Shown: in pieces, positions 43,966 to 51,634 of the stretch
How positions within the stretch are numbered: position 1 is the stretch's first letter
Layout: every line of letters starts with the position of its first letter
Assembly (NCBI RefSeq): GCF_002157625.1
Contig: NZ_BDMM01000001.1
Coordinates: 558,001 to 622,000 of the forward strand
Direction of reading: 5' to 3'
From: Brevundimonas sp. SH203
GTDB taxonomy: Bacteria; Pseudomonadota; Alphaproteobacteria; Caulobacterales; Caulobacteraceae
Length of the DNA stretch: 64,000 nt
Position numbers and translations under genes: made by a program
Notes under the pieces: generated by a model
The model's input: only the letters and a program-made list of their open reading frames with translations
What the model was told of the DNA's origin: nothing
Database searches by the model: none

Positions 43966-45950
43966 TCGCCCTTCACCACGGCCAGCACGGCCGCCTCCAC
44001 GACCTGATCGCCAAGGGAAGCGACGCTCTCAACCACCCCGTCGAAGGGCGCCGTCAGGGCGTTTTCCATCTTCATGGCCTCCAGAACGACGACCGGCTGA
44101 CCCTTGGTCACGACATCGCCCGCCTTGACCGGCGTGGCGACGATCTTGCCCGGCATGGGCGCACGTAGGGAGCCGTCGGACACGGCGACTGCAGAAGCGC
44201 CCCCAACCTCGACGGCTTTGACCAATACCGCATCACCCTCATCGAATAGAACCAGCCCGTCGTCGGATCGGAAATACGGAAAAAACTTCTCACCAACGCG
44301 AACCCAACCGGTTTTCACATCACTGTAGATGTGTTGCGCCAGTTTTGAGTTTGCTTCGGGTCCGACACGCCAACTGGAATCCAACGTCTGGGTCGAAAGC
44401 GCCTCAGCGACGATTTTGCGTCCACCCGCAGTAAGAGCCCAGACAGATCGTGATGGACCGTTTAGCCGAAGCCCCATAGCGCCGCGTGTATCGTTCCATG
44501 GCGACGACCAGTCATTTCCAATCTGATGCTCTGCTTCGTAGTTGTGCTCAGCGAACAAGGCGATGGACGCCACGTCACGCTGCTCGTCTTCGCTTACTGT
44601 AAGGTCTCCCTCCGCCGCGATGAAACCGGTATCCACATCCCCCGCCACGAAACGTGGATGCTCCAGGCAGCGTTTCAGGAAGCCGGCGTTGGCCTTGACC
44701 GGCCAGACCTCGACCTCGCCGGCCGCCTCGGCCAGCCGCGCCGCCGCCGCTCCGCGCGTGTCCTCATGCACGATCAGCTTGGCGATCATGGGATCATAGA
44801 ACTGGCTGACCTCGCCGCCCTGCTCCACGCCGGTGTCGACGCGGATGCCGTCCGGCATGACGAAATGCTCCAGCTTGCCGATGGAAGGCAGGAAGCCGTT
44901 GGCCGGATCCTCGGCATACAGCCGCGCCTCCATGGCCCAGCCGTTCAGCTTGATTTCGTCCTGCTTCAGCGGGATCGGCTCGCCCGCCGCGACGCGAAAC
45001 TGCCATTCGACCAGATCGACGCCCGTCACGCTCTCGGTCACGGGATGCTCGACCTGCAGCCGGGTGTTCATCTCCATGAACCAGACGCCGTCCGCCTTCA
45101 GCCCGTCCGAAGCGTCGGCGATGAACTCGATCGTGCCGGCCCCGACATAGTTGACCGCCCGCGCCGCCTTGATCGCAGCCCCGGTCACGGCGGCGCGCAC
45201 GTCATCGCTCATGCCCGGCGCGGGCGCCTCTTCGATCACCTTCTGGTGGCGGCGTTGCAGCGAACAGTCGCGTTCATAAAGGTGGACGACCTCGCCGTGC
45301 TTGTCGCCGAACACCTGCACCTCGATGTGGCGGGGGCGGGTGATGTAGCGTTCGATCAGAACCCGGTCGTCGCCGAAGGCCGCCGCTCCTTCCCGCTTGG
45401 CGCTGGCCAGACCGGCGGCGAAGTCGGCCGGATCGTCGACCCGCTTCATCCCCTTGCCGCCGCCGCCCGCGACCGCCTTGATCAGCACCGGATAGCCGAT
45501 CCGCGCCGCCTCGGCCGTCAGGGTTTCCTCCGACTGGTCCGCGCCCTGATAGCCCGGCGTCACCGGCACGCCGGCCTGGATCATCAGGTCCTTGGCCGCG
45601 TCTTTCAGACCCATTGCGCGGATCGAGGCCGGGTCCGGCCCGATCCAGATCAGGCCCGCCGCCGCGACGGCCTCGGCGAAGTCGGCGTTCTCGCTCAGGA
45701 AGCCGTATCCGGGGTGGATCGCCTCCGCCCCGGTCGCCTTGGCCGCCGCCAGCACCTTGGCGCCGTCCAGATAGGATTCGCGCGCCGCCGCCGGACCGAT
45801 CAGCACCGCCTCGTCGGCCTCGCGCACATGCAGGGCGTTGGCGTCCGCTTCGGAATAGACGGCGATGGTGCGAATCCCCATCCGCTTGGCGGTGCGGAAG
45901 ACACGGCAGGCGATTTCGCCGCGATTGGCGACAAGGACAGACTTGAACAT
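43962..45950 (-). CDS. mccA: Biotin-containing acyl-CoA carboxylase alpha subunit (methylcrotonyl-CoA type)
   Basis: A 662-residue subunit with biotin carboxylase (residues 1-445) and biotin carrier domains. It begins MFKSVLVANRGEIACRVFRTAKRMGI; the ATP-grasp part shows KAVAGGGGKGMKRVDDPADF and the conserved EMNTRLQVEHPVTE. Lys627 in VLEAMKMENAL is the biotin attachment site. With the carboxyltransferase subunit at 47845 it should carboxylate 3-methylcrotonyl-CoA in leucine breakdown; the neighbouring hydratase supports this over propionyl- or acetyl-CoA. The bridging segment, roughly bases 44180-44640, has a much lower GC content than either flank (about 55% by hand count over 44221-44640) and its codon choice differs. 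The protein reads through without a frameshift. Confidence 0.88.
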   Translation of the reverse strand: MFKSVLVANRGEIACRVFRTAKRMGIRTIAVYSEADANALHVREADEAVLIGPAAARESYLDGAKVLAAAKATGAEAIHPGYGFLSENADFAEAVAAAGLIWIGPDPASIRAMGLKDAAKDLMIQAGVPVTPGYQGADQSEETLTAEAARIGYPVLIKAVAGGGGKGMKRVDDPADFAAGLASAKREGAAAFGDDRVLIERYITRPRHIEVQVFGDKHGEVVHLYERDCSLQRRHQKVIEEAPAPGMSDDVRAAVTGAAIKAARAVNYVGAGTIEFIADASDGLKADGVWFMEMNTRLQVEHPVTESVTGVDLVEWQFRVAAGEPIPLKQDEIKLNGWAMEARLYAEDPANGFLPSIGKLEHFVMPDGIRVDTGVEQGGEVSQFYDPMIAKLIVHEDTRGAAAARLAEAAGEVEVWPVKANAGFLKRCLEHPRFVAGDVDTGFIAAEGDLTVSEDEQRDVASIALFAEHNYEAEHQIGNDWSSPWNDTRGAMGLRLNGPSRSVWALTAGGRKIVAEALSTQTLDSSWRVGPEANSKLAQHIYSDVKTGWVRVGEKFFPYFRSDDGLVLFDEGDAVLVKAVEVGGASAVAVSDGSLRAPMPGKIVATPVKAGDVVTKGQPVVVLEAMKMENALTAPFDGVVESVASLGDQVVEAAVLAVVKGD

Positions 45951-46037
45951 GACCTGTTCTTAGCGGGATCGTGTTCGTCAGGCGAGAGGTCGCGCACGAC
46001 CCTTCTCAGGCGACGCCGCACGGGGTAATGCCCCGCC

Positions 46038-46649
46038 ATGTCCCTGCGCCCCCTCTTCGTCACCCAGGTCTATGAAGCCTCCCTCGCCGAGGGCCGGGGC
46101 TGGCCTGACTTCAACGCACAGCTGATCGACGTGGTGCGGATGATGGCCGAGGAGGATGCCGCCGGCCGCCGCTGGTGCCGCGACAACGCCTATCGCGGCT
46201 ATACTTCCTACGCCTCGCTCAACGACCTGCCCCAGCGATTCCCCGAGTTCGCGGAGTTGAAGCGTCATCTGGATCGCCACGCCGTCGCCTACGCCAAGGC
46301 CCTGAACTTCGACCTGGCGAGGAAGCCCCGCCTCGACAATCTGTGGGTCAACATCCTGAAGCCCGGCGGCGGCCACACCGGCCATATCCACCCCCACGCC
46401 TTCTTGTCGGGCACCGTCTATATCGACATCCCGGACGGCGCATCGTCGCTGAAACTGGAAGACCCCCGCCTGCCCTTCATGATGGCCCGCCCCGGCGTGA
46501 CGGACGACGCGCCCGAGGCCGAACGCCCGTTCGTCTATCTGCACCCCAGGGCCGGAACCGTCCTGATGTGGGAAAGCTGGCTGCGGCACGAAGTGCCGAC
46601 CAACCAGGCCAAGTCCGACCGCATCTCGATCAGTTTCAACTACGCCTGA
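46038..46649 (+). CDS. 2OG-Fe(II) oxygenase, TIGR02466-type
   Basis: A 203-residue protein of the putative 2OG-Fe(II) oxygenase family PF13759. It shows RPLFVTQVYEASL at the start, the central block LWVNILKPGGGHTGHIHPHAFLSGTVYIDIP with the presumed iron-binding histidines, and the C-terminal FVYLHPRAGTVLMWESWLRHEVPTNQAKSDRISISFNYA, where the distal His and the Arg of 2-oxoglutarate binding are expected. The substrate is unknown. It is transcribed opposite to the leucine-catabolism genes on either side, so it is probably an insertion into that group rather than part of the pathway. Confidence 0.85.
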   Translation: MSLRPLFVTQVYEASLAEGRGWPDFNAQLIDVVRMMAEEDAAGRRWCRDNAYRGYTSYASLNDLPQRFPEFAELKRHLDRHAVAYAKALNFDLARKPRLDNLWVNILKPGGGHTGHIHPHAFLSGTVYIDIPDGASSLKLEDPRLPFMMARPGVTDDAPEAERPFVYLHPRAGTVLMWESWLRHEVPTNQAKSDRISISFNYA

Positions 46650-46660
46650 ACGCATTCACC

Positions 46661-46787
46661 CGTCTTTCCGGGGCTGAGCGCAGCGAAGAACCCGGAACCC
46701 AGGGGTGCAGTCCAAACGCTGACCGCATCATGCGCCCGAGAAAGCCTCCTGGGTTCCGGGTTCGTCCTGCGGACGCCCCGGAATGAC
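46661..46787. repeat. Palindromic intergenic element (second copy)
   Basis: Inverted copy of the element at 2611-2738: outer arms CCGGGGC.../...GCCCCGG and inner arms AACCCGGAACCCAGG / CCTGGGTTCCGGGTT match over about 40 bases on each side, while the centre differs. It lies between the convergent oxygenase and hydratase genes. Confidence 0.85.
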
Positions 46788-46799
46788 GGCGGAAGAGGA

Positions 46800-47699
46800 T
46801 CAAACCGTCCAGCTGGCCTTGCGCTTTTCCAGGAAGGCGGCGACGCCCTCGCGGCCCTCGTCCGACACGCGGGCTCGGGCGATGCGTTTGGCGGTTTCGT
46901 CCAACAGGCCGCTGTCGATCTTGTGGTGGGCGATGTCGTTGACCAGTCGCTTGGCCTCGCCCATCGCGCCGGGCGCATTGCCGGTCAAACTGTCGCTCAG
47001 CATCGACAGGAACTCGTCCACCGACCCTTCGGGCAGGACCAGATCGATCAGGCCGGCGTGGGCGGCGTAATCAGCGTCGAAGGCGTTGCCGGTCAGGAAT
47101 AGCTGACGCGCGCGCCGTGCGCCCACGGCCTCGATCACATAGGGGGCGATGGTCGCGGGGATCAGGCCCAGCTTGACCTCGGAAAAGGCGAAGCGTGCGC
47201 CCTCGACCGCCACGGCCATGTCGCAGGCGGCCACGATGCCGGCCCCGCCGCCCATGGCGTTGCCCTCGACCACCGCCACCGTCAGGGCGGGAATATCGTG
47301 CAGCGCCTTCAGCATTTTCGCCAGACCCATGGCGTCGTCGCGATTGTCGCTCTCCGACCAGCCGGCGGCGTCGCGCATCCAGTTCAGGTCGGCCCCGGCG
47401 CTGAAGGTGCCGCCCGCCCCGCGCACGACCACCGCCCGCACCCGATCCGCCCCGTGCAGCGTCTCGAACGCCTCGTGCAGGGCGGCGATGGTCGCGGCGT
47501 CGAAGGCGTTCTTCTTCTGCGGCCGGTTGATGGTGACGAAGACCACGCCGTCGGTGGTCGAATCGATCTGCACCAGATCGTCGTCGGCGTCCGGCGCAGC
47601 GTCCGGCACCAGCGGCTGGGCGATGCTGTTGATCTCCGCCGCCTCGGCGTCGGTGACGTCCAGGGCGTTCAGGTCGGCTTCGGTCGGTTTGTCGGTCAT
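46800..47699 (-). CDS. Enoyl-CoA hydratase/isomerase family protein (likely methylglutaconyl-CoA hydratase)
   Basis: A 299-residue crotonase-fold enzyme. I chose the ATG at 47699 with AAGGAG upstream. The first 50 residues are an acidic extension (TEADLNALDVTDAEAAEINS) without the crotonase fold. The core then shows FVTINRPQKKNAFDAATIAAL, the oxyanion-hole segments GGTFSAGADLNWM and EGNAMGGGAGIVAACDMAVA, and FAFSEVKLGLIPATIAPYV. Sitting between the two carboxylase subunits, it probably hydrates 3-methylglutaconyl-CoA in leucine catabolism; the family alone does not fix the substrate. The gene is separated from mccB by a palindrome. Confidence 0.85.
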   Translation of the reverse strand: MTDKPTEADLNALDVTDAEAAEINSIAQPLVPDAAPDADDDLVQIDSTTDGVVFVTINRPQKKNAFDAATIAALHEAFETLHGADRVRAVVVRGAGGTFSAGADLNWMRDAAGWSESDNRDDAMGLAKMLKALHDIPALTVAVVEGNAMGGGAGIVAACDMAVAVEGARFAFSEVKLGLIPATIAPYVIEAVGARRARQLFLTGNAFDADYAAHAGLIDLVLPEGSVDEFLSMLSDSLTGNAPGAMGEAKRLVNDIAHHKIDSGLLDETAKRIARARVSDEGREGVAAFLEKRKASWTV

Positions 47700-47765
47700 G
47701 GAGGGCTCCTTCAAGGGATCAACGCGCGACGGTGGAGAACGGCGCCGCTTCAGTGAACAGTGCGA

Positions 47766-47838
47766 GTGAGCGAGGGATGAGCGGCTATATGGCTGGGGTG
47801 ACAAGCTCACGTCTTGCTCACTAACACCCCTCGCTCAC
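47766..47838. repeat. Iterated-unit palindrome between the hydratase gene and mccB
   Basis: GTGAGCGAGGG (47766-47776) and CCCTCGCTCAC (47828-47838) are perfect reverse complements; further GTGA and TCAC units (GTGAACAGTGCGA, GCTCACGTCTTGCTCAC) extend the arms to about 47751-47842. It ends close to the mccB stop. Confidence 0.8.
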
Positions 47839-47844
47839 CCCAAA

Positions 47845-49437
47845 TCACATCCTGAACAACCCGAACGTCGTCTCGGGGATCGAAGCGTTCAGGCTGGCGC
47901 TGATGGCCAGGCCCAAGACGTCGCGGGTCTGGGCCGGGTCGATCACCCCGTCGTCCCAAAGTCGGGCGGTGGCGTAATAGGGATTGCCCTCGTCCTCGTA
48001 TTTCTGGCGGATCGGCGCCTTGAAGGCCTCGGCGTCTTCGGTCGACCAGGTTTCGGCGTCGCGGTGGACTGTGGCCAGGACGCTGGCGGCCTGTTCGCCG
48101 CCCATAACCCCGATCCGGCTGTTGGGCCAGGTGAACAGGAAGCGCGGCGAATAGGCCCGGCCGCACATGCCATAGTTCCCGGCGCCGAAACTGCCGCCGA
48201 TCAGCACGGTGAACTTGGGAACCTCGGCCGAGGCCACGGCCGTCACCAGCTTGGCCCCGTCCTTGGCGATGCCGCCCGCCTCGTATTTGCCGCCGACCAT
48301 GAAGCCCGAGATGTTCTGCAGGAACAGCAGCGGAATCTTGCGCTTGCAGGCCAGTTCGATGAAGTGCGCGCCCTTCTGGGCGCTCTCGGAAAAGATCACG
48401 CCATTGTTGGCCAGAATGGCGACCGGATAGCCCCAGATGCGGGCGAAACCGCATACCAGGGTCGAACCGTACAGCGTCTTGAACTCGTCGAACTCCGACC
48501 CGTCCACCAGCCGGGCAATCACTTCGCGCACATCATAGGGGGCGCGCACGTCGTCTGGGATCACCCCATACAGTTCCGCCGGATCGAACGCCGGCGCACG
48601 CGGTTCGCGCACGTCCATGTCGACCGACTTGGTCGTGTTCAGATTGGCGACGATGGAGCGCACGATCTCCAGCGCGTGCTCATCGTTCTCGGCGACATGG
48701 TCCACCACGCCCGAGCGGCGGCCGTGCGTCTCGGCCCCGCCCAGTTCCTCGGCCGAGATCACCTCGCCCGTCGCCGCCTTCACCAGCGGCGGCCCGGCCA
48801 GGAAGATCGCGCCCTGGTTCCTGACGATGATCGTCTCGTCCGACATGGCCGGCACATAGGCGCCGCCAGCAGTCGACAGCCCCATGACGCAGGCGATCTG
48901 GGCGATGCCCTTGGCGCTCATCCGGGCCTGGTTGAAGAAGATGCGGCCGAAATGGTCGCGGTCGGGAAACACCTCGGCCTGGTGCGGCAGGTTCGCGCCG
49001 CCGGAATCCACCAGATAGACGCACGGCAGACGGTTCTGCTCGGCGATCTCCTGCGCGCGCAGATGCTTCTTCACCGTCATCGGGAAATAGGCGCCGCCCT
49101 TCACCGTCGGGTCGTTGGCGACGATCATCACCTCGCGGCCCGACACCCGGCCGATCCCGGCGATGACGCCCGCCGCCGGGGCCTCGCCGTCATACATCCC
49201 GTGCGCGGCCAGCTGCCCGACCTCCAGGAAGGGCGAGCCGGGGTCCAGCAGCCGCTCCACCCGGTCGCGCGGCAACAGCTTGCCCCGCGCCACATGGCGT
49301 TCGCGCGCCTTGTCGGACCCGCCGCGCGCCGCCCTGGCCACATGGTCGCGCAGCTCGGCGACCAGGGCGCTGTTGTGCGCGTGCAGGGACTTGAACTTTT
49401 GGCTTTGCGGATCGACCGCTGACGTCAGTTTCGGCAT
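47845..49437 (-). CDS. mccB: Acyl-CoA carboxylase beta subunit (methylcrotonyl-CoA type)
   Basis: A 530-residue carboxyltransferase subunit that moves the carboxyl group from biotin to the acyl-CoA. Conserved parts: [44 protein letters not shown], the oxyanion-type ACA segments [28 protein letters not shown] and [39 protein letters not shown]. The length and the GMCGRAY segment fit the methylcrotonyl-CoA carboxylase type. Its partner is the alpha subunit at 43962. Palindromic repeats lie directly on both sides of the gene. Confidence 0.93.
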   Translation of the reverse strand: MPKLTSAVDPQSQKFKSLHAHNSALVAELRDHVARAARGGSDKARERHVARGKLLPRDRVERLLDPGSPFLEVGQLAAHGMYDGEAPAAGVIAGIGRVSGREVMIVANDPTVKGGAYFPMTVKKHLRAQEIAEQNRLPCVYLVDSGGANLPHQAEVFPDRDHFGRIFFNQARMSAKGIAQIACVMGLSTAGGAYVPAMSDETIIVRNQGAIFLAGPPLVKAATGEVISAEELGGAETHGRRSGVVDHVAENDEHALEIVRSIVANLNTTKSVDMDVREPRAPAFDPAELYGVIPDDVRAPYDVREVIARLVDGSEFDEFKTLYGSTLVCGFARIWGYPVAILANNGVIFSESAQKGAHFIELACKRKIPLLFLQNISGFMVGGKYEAGGIAKDGAKLVTAVASAEVPKFTVLIGGSFGAGNYGMCGRAYSPRFLFTWPNSRIGVMGGEQAASVLATVHRDAETWSTEDAEAFKAPIRQKYEDEGNPYYATARLWDDGVIDPAQTRDVLGLAISASLNASIPETTFGLFRM

Positions 49438-49458
49438 GGGGCTGGTTTAAGGGCGGTT

Positions 49459-49535
49459 GGTGAAAAGTGCTAGTGAGCCAGAGGTGAGCTGATCGAACCT
49501 GCCGCTCACCCCTTCGCTCACTGGCGCTTTTCACC
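49459..49535. repeat. Iterated-unit palindrome upstream of mccB
   Basis: GGTGAAAAGTGCTAGTGAGCC..GGTGAGC pairs imperfectly with GCTCACC..GCTCACTGGCGCTTTTCACC; the arms are about 32 bases long with a few mismatches. The basic unit is again GTGAGC. It lies between the mccB start and the candidate rpsF promoter. Confidence 0.85.
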
Positions 49536-49552
49536 CCGACGCCCCGCCATCC

Positions 49553-49581
49553 TTGCCTCCCCGCTCCTTTTCCCCTATAGG
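49553..49581 (+). promoter_or_regulatory. Candidate promoter of rpsF-rpsR-rplI
   Basis: TTGCCT (49553-49558), 17-base spacer, TATAGG (49576-49581). The leader to rpsF would be about 130 bases. In many bacteria this position carries an S6:S18-binding leader; I cannot confirm one by eye. Confidence 0.4.
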
Positions 49582-49720
49582 CCCCGCCTTTCCAGGGCTT
49601 CGGTCCTGTCGCGGAATGCCAAAGGGTTGGACGTTCGGTCCGGCCGCCGCGCCAGGAGCCATCGCGGGGATCGACTTACCCGGTCGTTTCCGCGCCGACG
49701 CCCACAAGGGAGACTACCGC

Positions 49721-50107
49721 ATGGCTCTTTACGAGCACACGGTCATGACGCGCCAGGACATCTCGGCGCAACAGGCCGAAGCGCTGAACGACACCATCAA
49801 GGACCTGATCGTGCAAGGTGGCGGTTCCGTCGCCAAGATCGAGTACTGGGGTCTGCGCAACCTGACGTACCGCGTGAAGAAGAACCGCAAGGCTCACTAT
49901 TCGCTGCTAGCCGTCGACGCCCCTCCGGCCGCCATGGCCGAGGTCGAGCGTCAGCTGTCGATCAACGAAGACGTGCTGCGCTGGCTGACCGTCCGCGTCG
50001 AGGAACTCGACCTGGAACTGTCGCCGCTGCTGGCCCGCCGCGAGCGTGAACGCGAGCGTGAGCGCGAGCGCACCCCGCGCGAAGACGCCGCCGCCGACGC
50101 CGAATAA
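49721..50107 (+). CDS. rpsF: 30S ribosomal protein S6
   Basis: A 128-residue protein that binds 16S rRNA together with S18. The start at 49721 has AAGGGAGA upstream and gives [22 protein letters not shown]; the open frame continues 56 codons further upstream without similarity. The core shows [31 protein letters not shown] and [16 protein letters not shown]. The C-terminal tail is highly charged ([17 protein letters not shown]), repeating Arg-Glu pairs. It opens the rpsF-rpsR-rplI operon. Confidence 0.98.
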   Translation: MALYEHTVMTRQDISAQQAEALNDTIKDLIVQGGGSVAKIEYWGLRNLTYRVKKNRKAHYSLLAVDAPPAAMAEVERQLSINEDVLRWLTVRVEELDLELSPLLARRERERERERERTPREDAAADAE

Positions 50108-50119
50108 GGAACCCGGAAC

Positions 50120-50398
50120 ATGACCGACACCACCGCCCCGACCCCGGGCGCCCCGGCCGGCTCCGGCTCGGCCGGCCGCCGCCCCTTCTATCGCCGCCGC
50201 AAGGTCTGCCCGTTCTCGGGCGCCAATGCGCCGAAGATCGACTACAAGGACGTGAAGCTGCTGCAGCGTTACGTCTCCGAACGCGGCAAGATCGTGCCTT
50301 CGCGCATCACCGCCGTCTCCCAGAAAAAGCAGCGCGAACTGGCCAAGGCCATCAAGCGCGCCCGCTATCTGGCCCTCCTGCCGTATGTGGTGAAGTAA
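50120..50398 (+). CDS. rpsR: 30S ribosomal protein S18
   Basis: A 92-residue protein of the small-subunit platform. Family segments: [71 protein letters not shown]. An Ala/Pro/Gly-rich N-terminal tail of about 20 residues precedes the conserved part. A single Cys (VCPFSG) is kept, suggesting a non-zinc or reduced zinc form. It starts 12 bases after rpsF, and its stop is followed by the rplI start with one base between. Confidence 0.97.
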   Translation: MTDTTAPTPGAPAGSGSAGRRPFYRRRKVCPFSGANAPKIDYKDVKLLQRYVSERGKIVPSRITAVSQKKQRELAKAIKRARYLALLPYVVK

Positions 50399-50399
50399 G

Positions 50400-50984
50400 A
50401 TGAAGGTCGTTCTGCTGGAACGCGTCGAGAACCTCGGCGCCATCGGCGACGTCGTGTCCGTCAAGGACGGCTTCGCCCGTAACTTCCTTCTGCCGCGCGA
50501 CAAGGCCCGCCGGGCCACCGCCGCCAACCTGAAGGCGTTCGAACTCGACCGCGCCGCCATCGAGCAGCGCAATGAGAAGAACAAGGCCGACGCTCAGAAG
50601 GTCGCCGACAAGATCGACGGCCAGACCTACGTCATGATCCGTCAGGCCGGTGAAACCGGGCACCTGTACGGTTCGGTCGCCGGTCGCGACGTCGCCGAGG
50701 CCATCCAGGCCGAAGGCGGCAAGGTCGAGCGCTCGCAGGTCGTCCTGAACACGGCGATCAAGAGCCTGGGCGTCCACGAAGTGCCGGTTCGCCTGCACGC
50801 CGAGGTCCGCGCCACGGTCAAGATCAACATCGCCCGCTCGATGGACGAGGCCGAGCGCCAGGCCAAGGGCGAGGACGTGATCCGCAGCCAGTTCGACGAC
50901 GAGCGCCAGGCCGCCGAGCAATCGGCCCAGGAACTGATCGAAGGCGGCGCCGGTCAACAGGAAGGCTTCGGCGACGAAGCCTGA
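50400..50984 (+). CDS. rplI: 50S ribosomal protein L9
   Basis: A 194-residue large-subunit protein with two globular domains joined by a long helix. It begins MKVVLLERVENLGAIGDVVSVKDGFARNFLLPRDKARRAT (the classic N-terminal signature), followed by the helix and the C-terminal domain (GHLYGSVAGRDVAEAIQAEGGKVERSQVVLNTAIKSLGVHEVPVRLHAEV). An acidic C-terminal extension of about 45 residues (EAERQAKGEDVIRSQFDDERQ, then GGAGQQEGFGDEA) is longer than in E. coli and is common in Alphaproteobacteria. A terminator follows. Confidence 0.97.
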   Translation: MKVVLLERVENLGAIGDVVSVKDGFARNFLLPRDKARRATAANLKAFELDRAAIEQRNEKNKADAQKVADKIDGQTYVMIRQAGETGHLYGSVAGRDVAEAIQAEGGKVERSQVVLNTAIKSLGVHEVPVRLHAEVRATVKINIARSMDEAERQAKGEDVIRSQFDDERQAAEQSAQELIEGGAGQQEGFGDEA

Positions 50985-51023
50985 TCCCTGCCCGGCCCTC
51001 GGGCCGGATCGGTGAAGACATCA

Positions 51024-51056
51024 GGGGCGCGTTCCGCAAGGGACGCGCCCTTTTTG
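51024..51056 (+). terminator. Rho-independent terminator of rplI
   Basis: GGGGCGCGTTCC pairs with GGGACGCGCCCC-like sequence (GGGCGCGT / ACGCGCCC) and is followed by TTTTT. It ends the ribosomal operon before the TonB receptor gene. Confidence 0.85.
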
Positions 51057-51060
51057 CTGC

Positions 51061-51634
51061 GCGCCACGGGCGATCACGCGGCCGCCCCGGCATGACAAGA
51101 TTACAACACACGTCCCGACAACCGCGCGCGCCGCAGGCTTCGCGCACGAAGCAACCTTGACGCACGCCCTTCGCGAAAGACAACCTCGCTGAAGACGGGA
51201 AAAGGCGGCGCGAACAGCACGTTTTTCGCCTTCCCCTCTTCATTGACGCGCAAGCCCAGACCGGGCGCGTCCCGATGCAGGCTGGAGGTCGCGAAAAACT
51301 TGGTCACGCTCACGCAGCAGTCACAGGCGCTTCCCACCTTGCCGGGACAGCGCCTCGGGCCGTGTTTCGGGATCAGTTTTTCTGCAAATACCGACCAGCA
51401 AACATGGTCCGGCCGCCGGATTGACCCGCCCCATATCCGCCCTGATATGGCCATGAACGATGGGCGACGCGCTCGTCTCTCGGGGACAGCCTCAATGTCG
51501 AAGCGACTTCAGGGCGCAGTTTTTCTGACACCGCGACCGCGATGTCGGCCCTAGCCTGATCCTCGCATCCATGTCCGTCGCGTCCGATGTCGCGGCACCC
51601 CGGTTTCAAGACAAGAAAAGAAAAGGTCTCTCCC
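51061..51634. other. Intergenic region upstream of the TonB receptor, no gene seen
   Basis: About 570 bases without a supported gene. The only feature I can point to is CAGTTTTTCTG, present twice as a direct repeat (51374-51384 and 51517-51527), 143 bases apart. It probably contains the regulated promoter of the receptor gene; I see no clear -35/-10 pair. Confidence 0.5.

Noticed and set aside
43962..45950. Frameshift or pseudogene in the biotin carboxylase gene because of the low-GC patch
   Set aside because: The frame is open throughout, and the biotin motif is intact.
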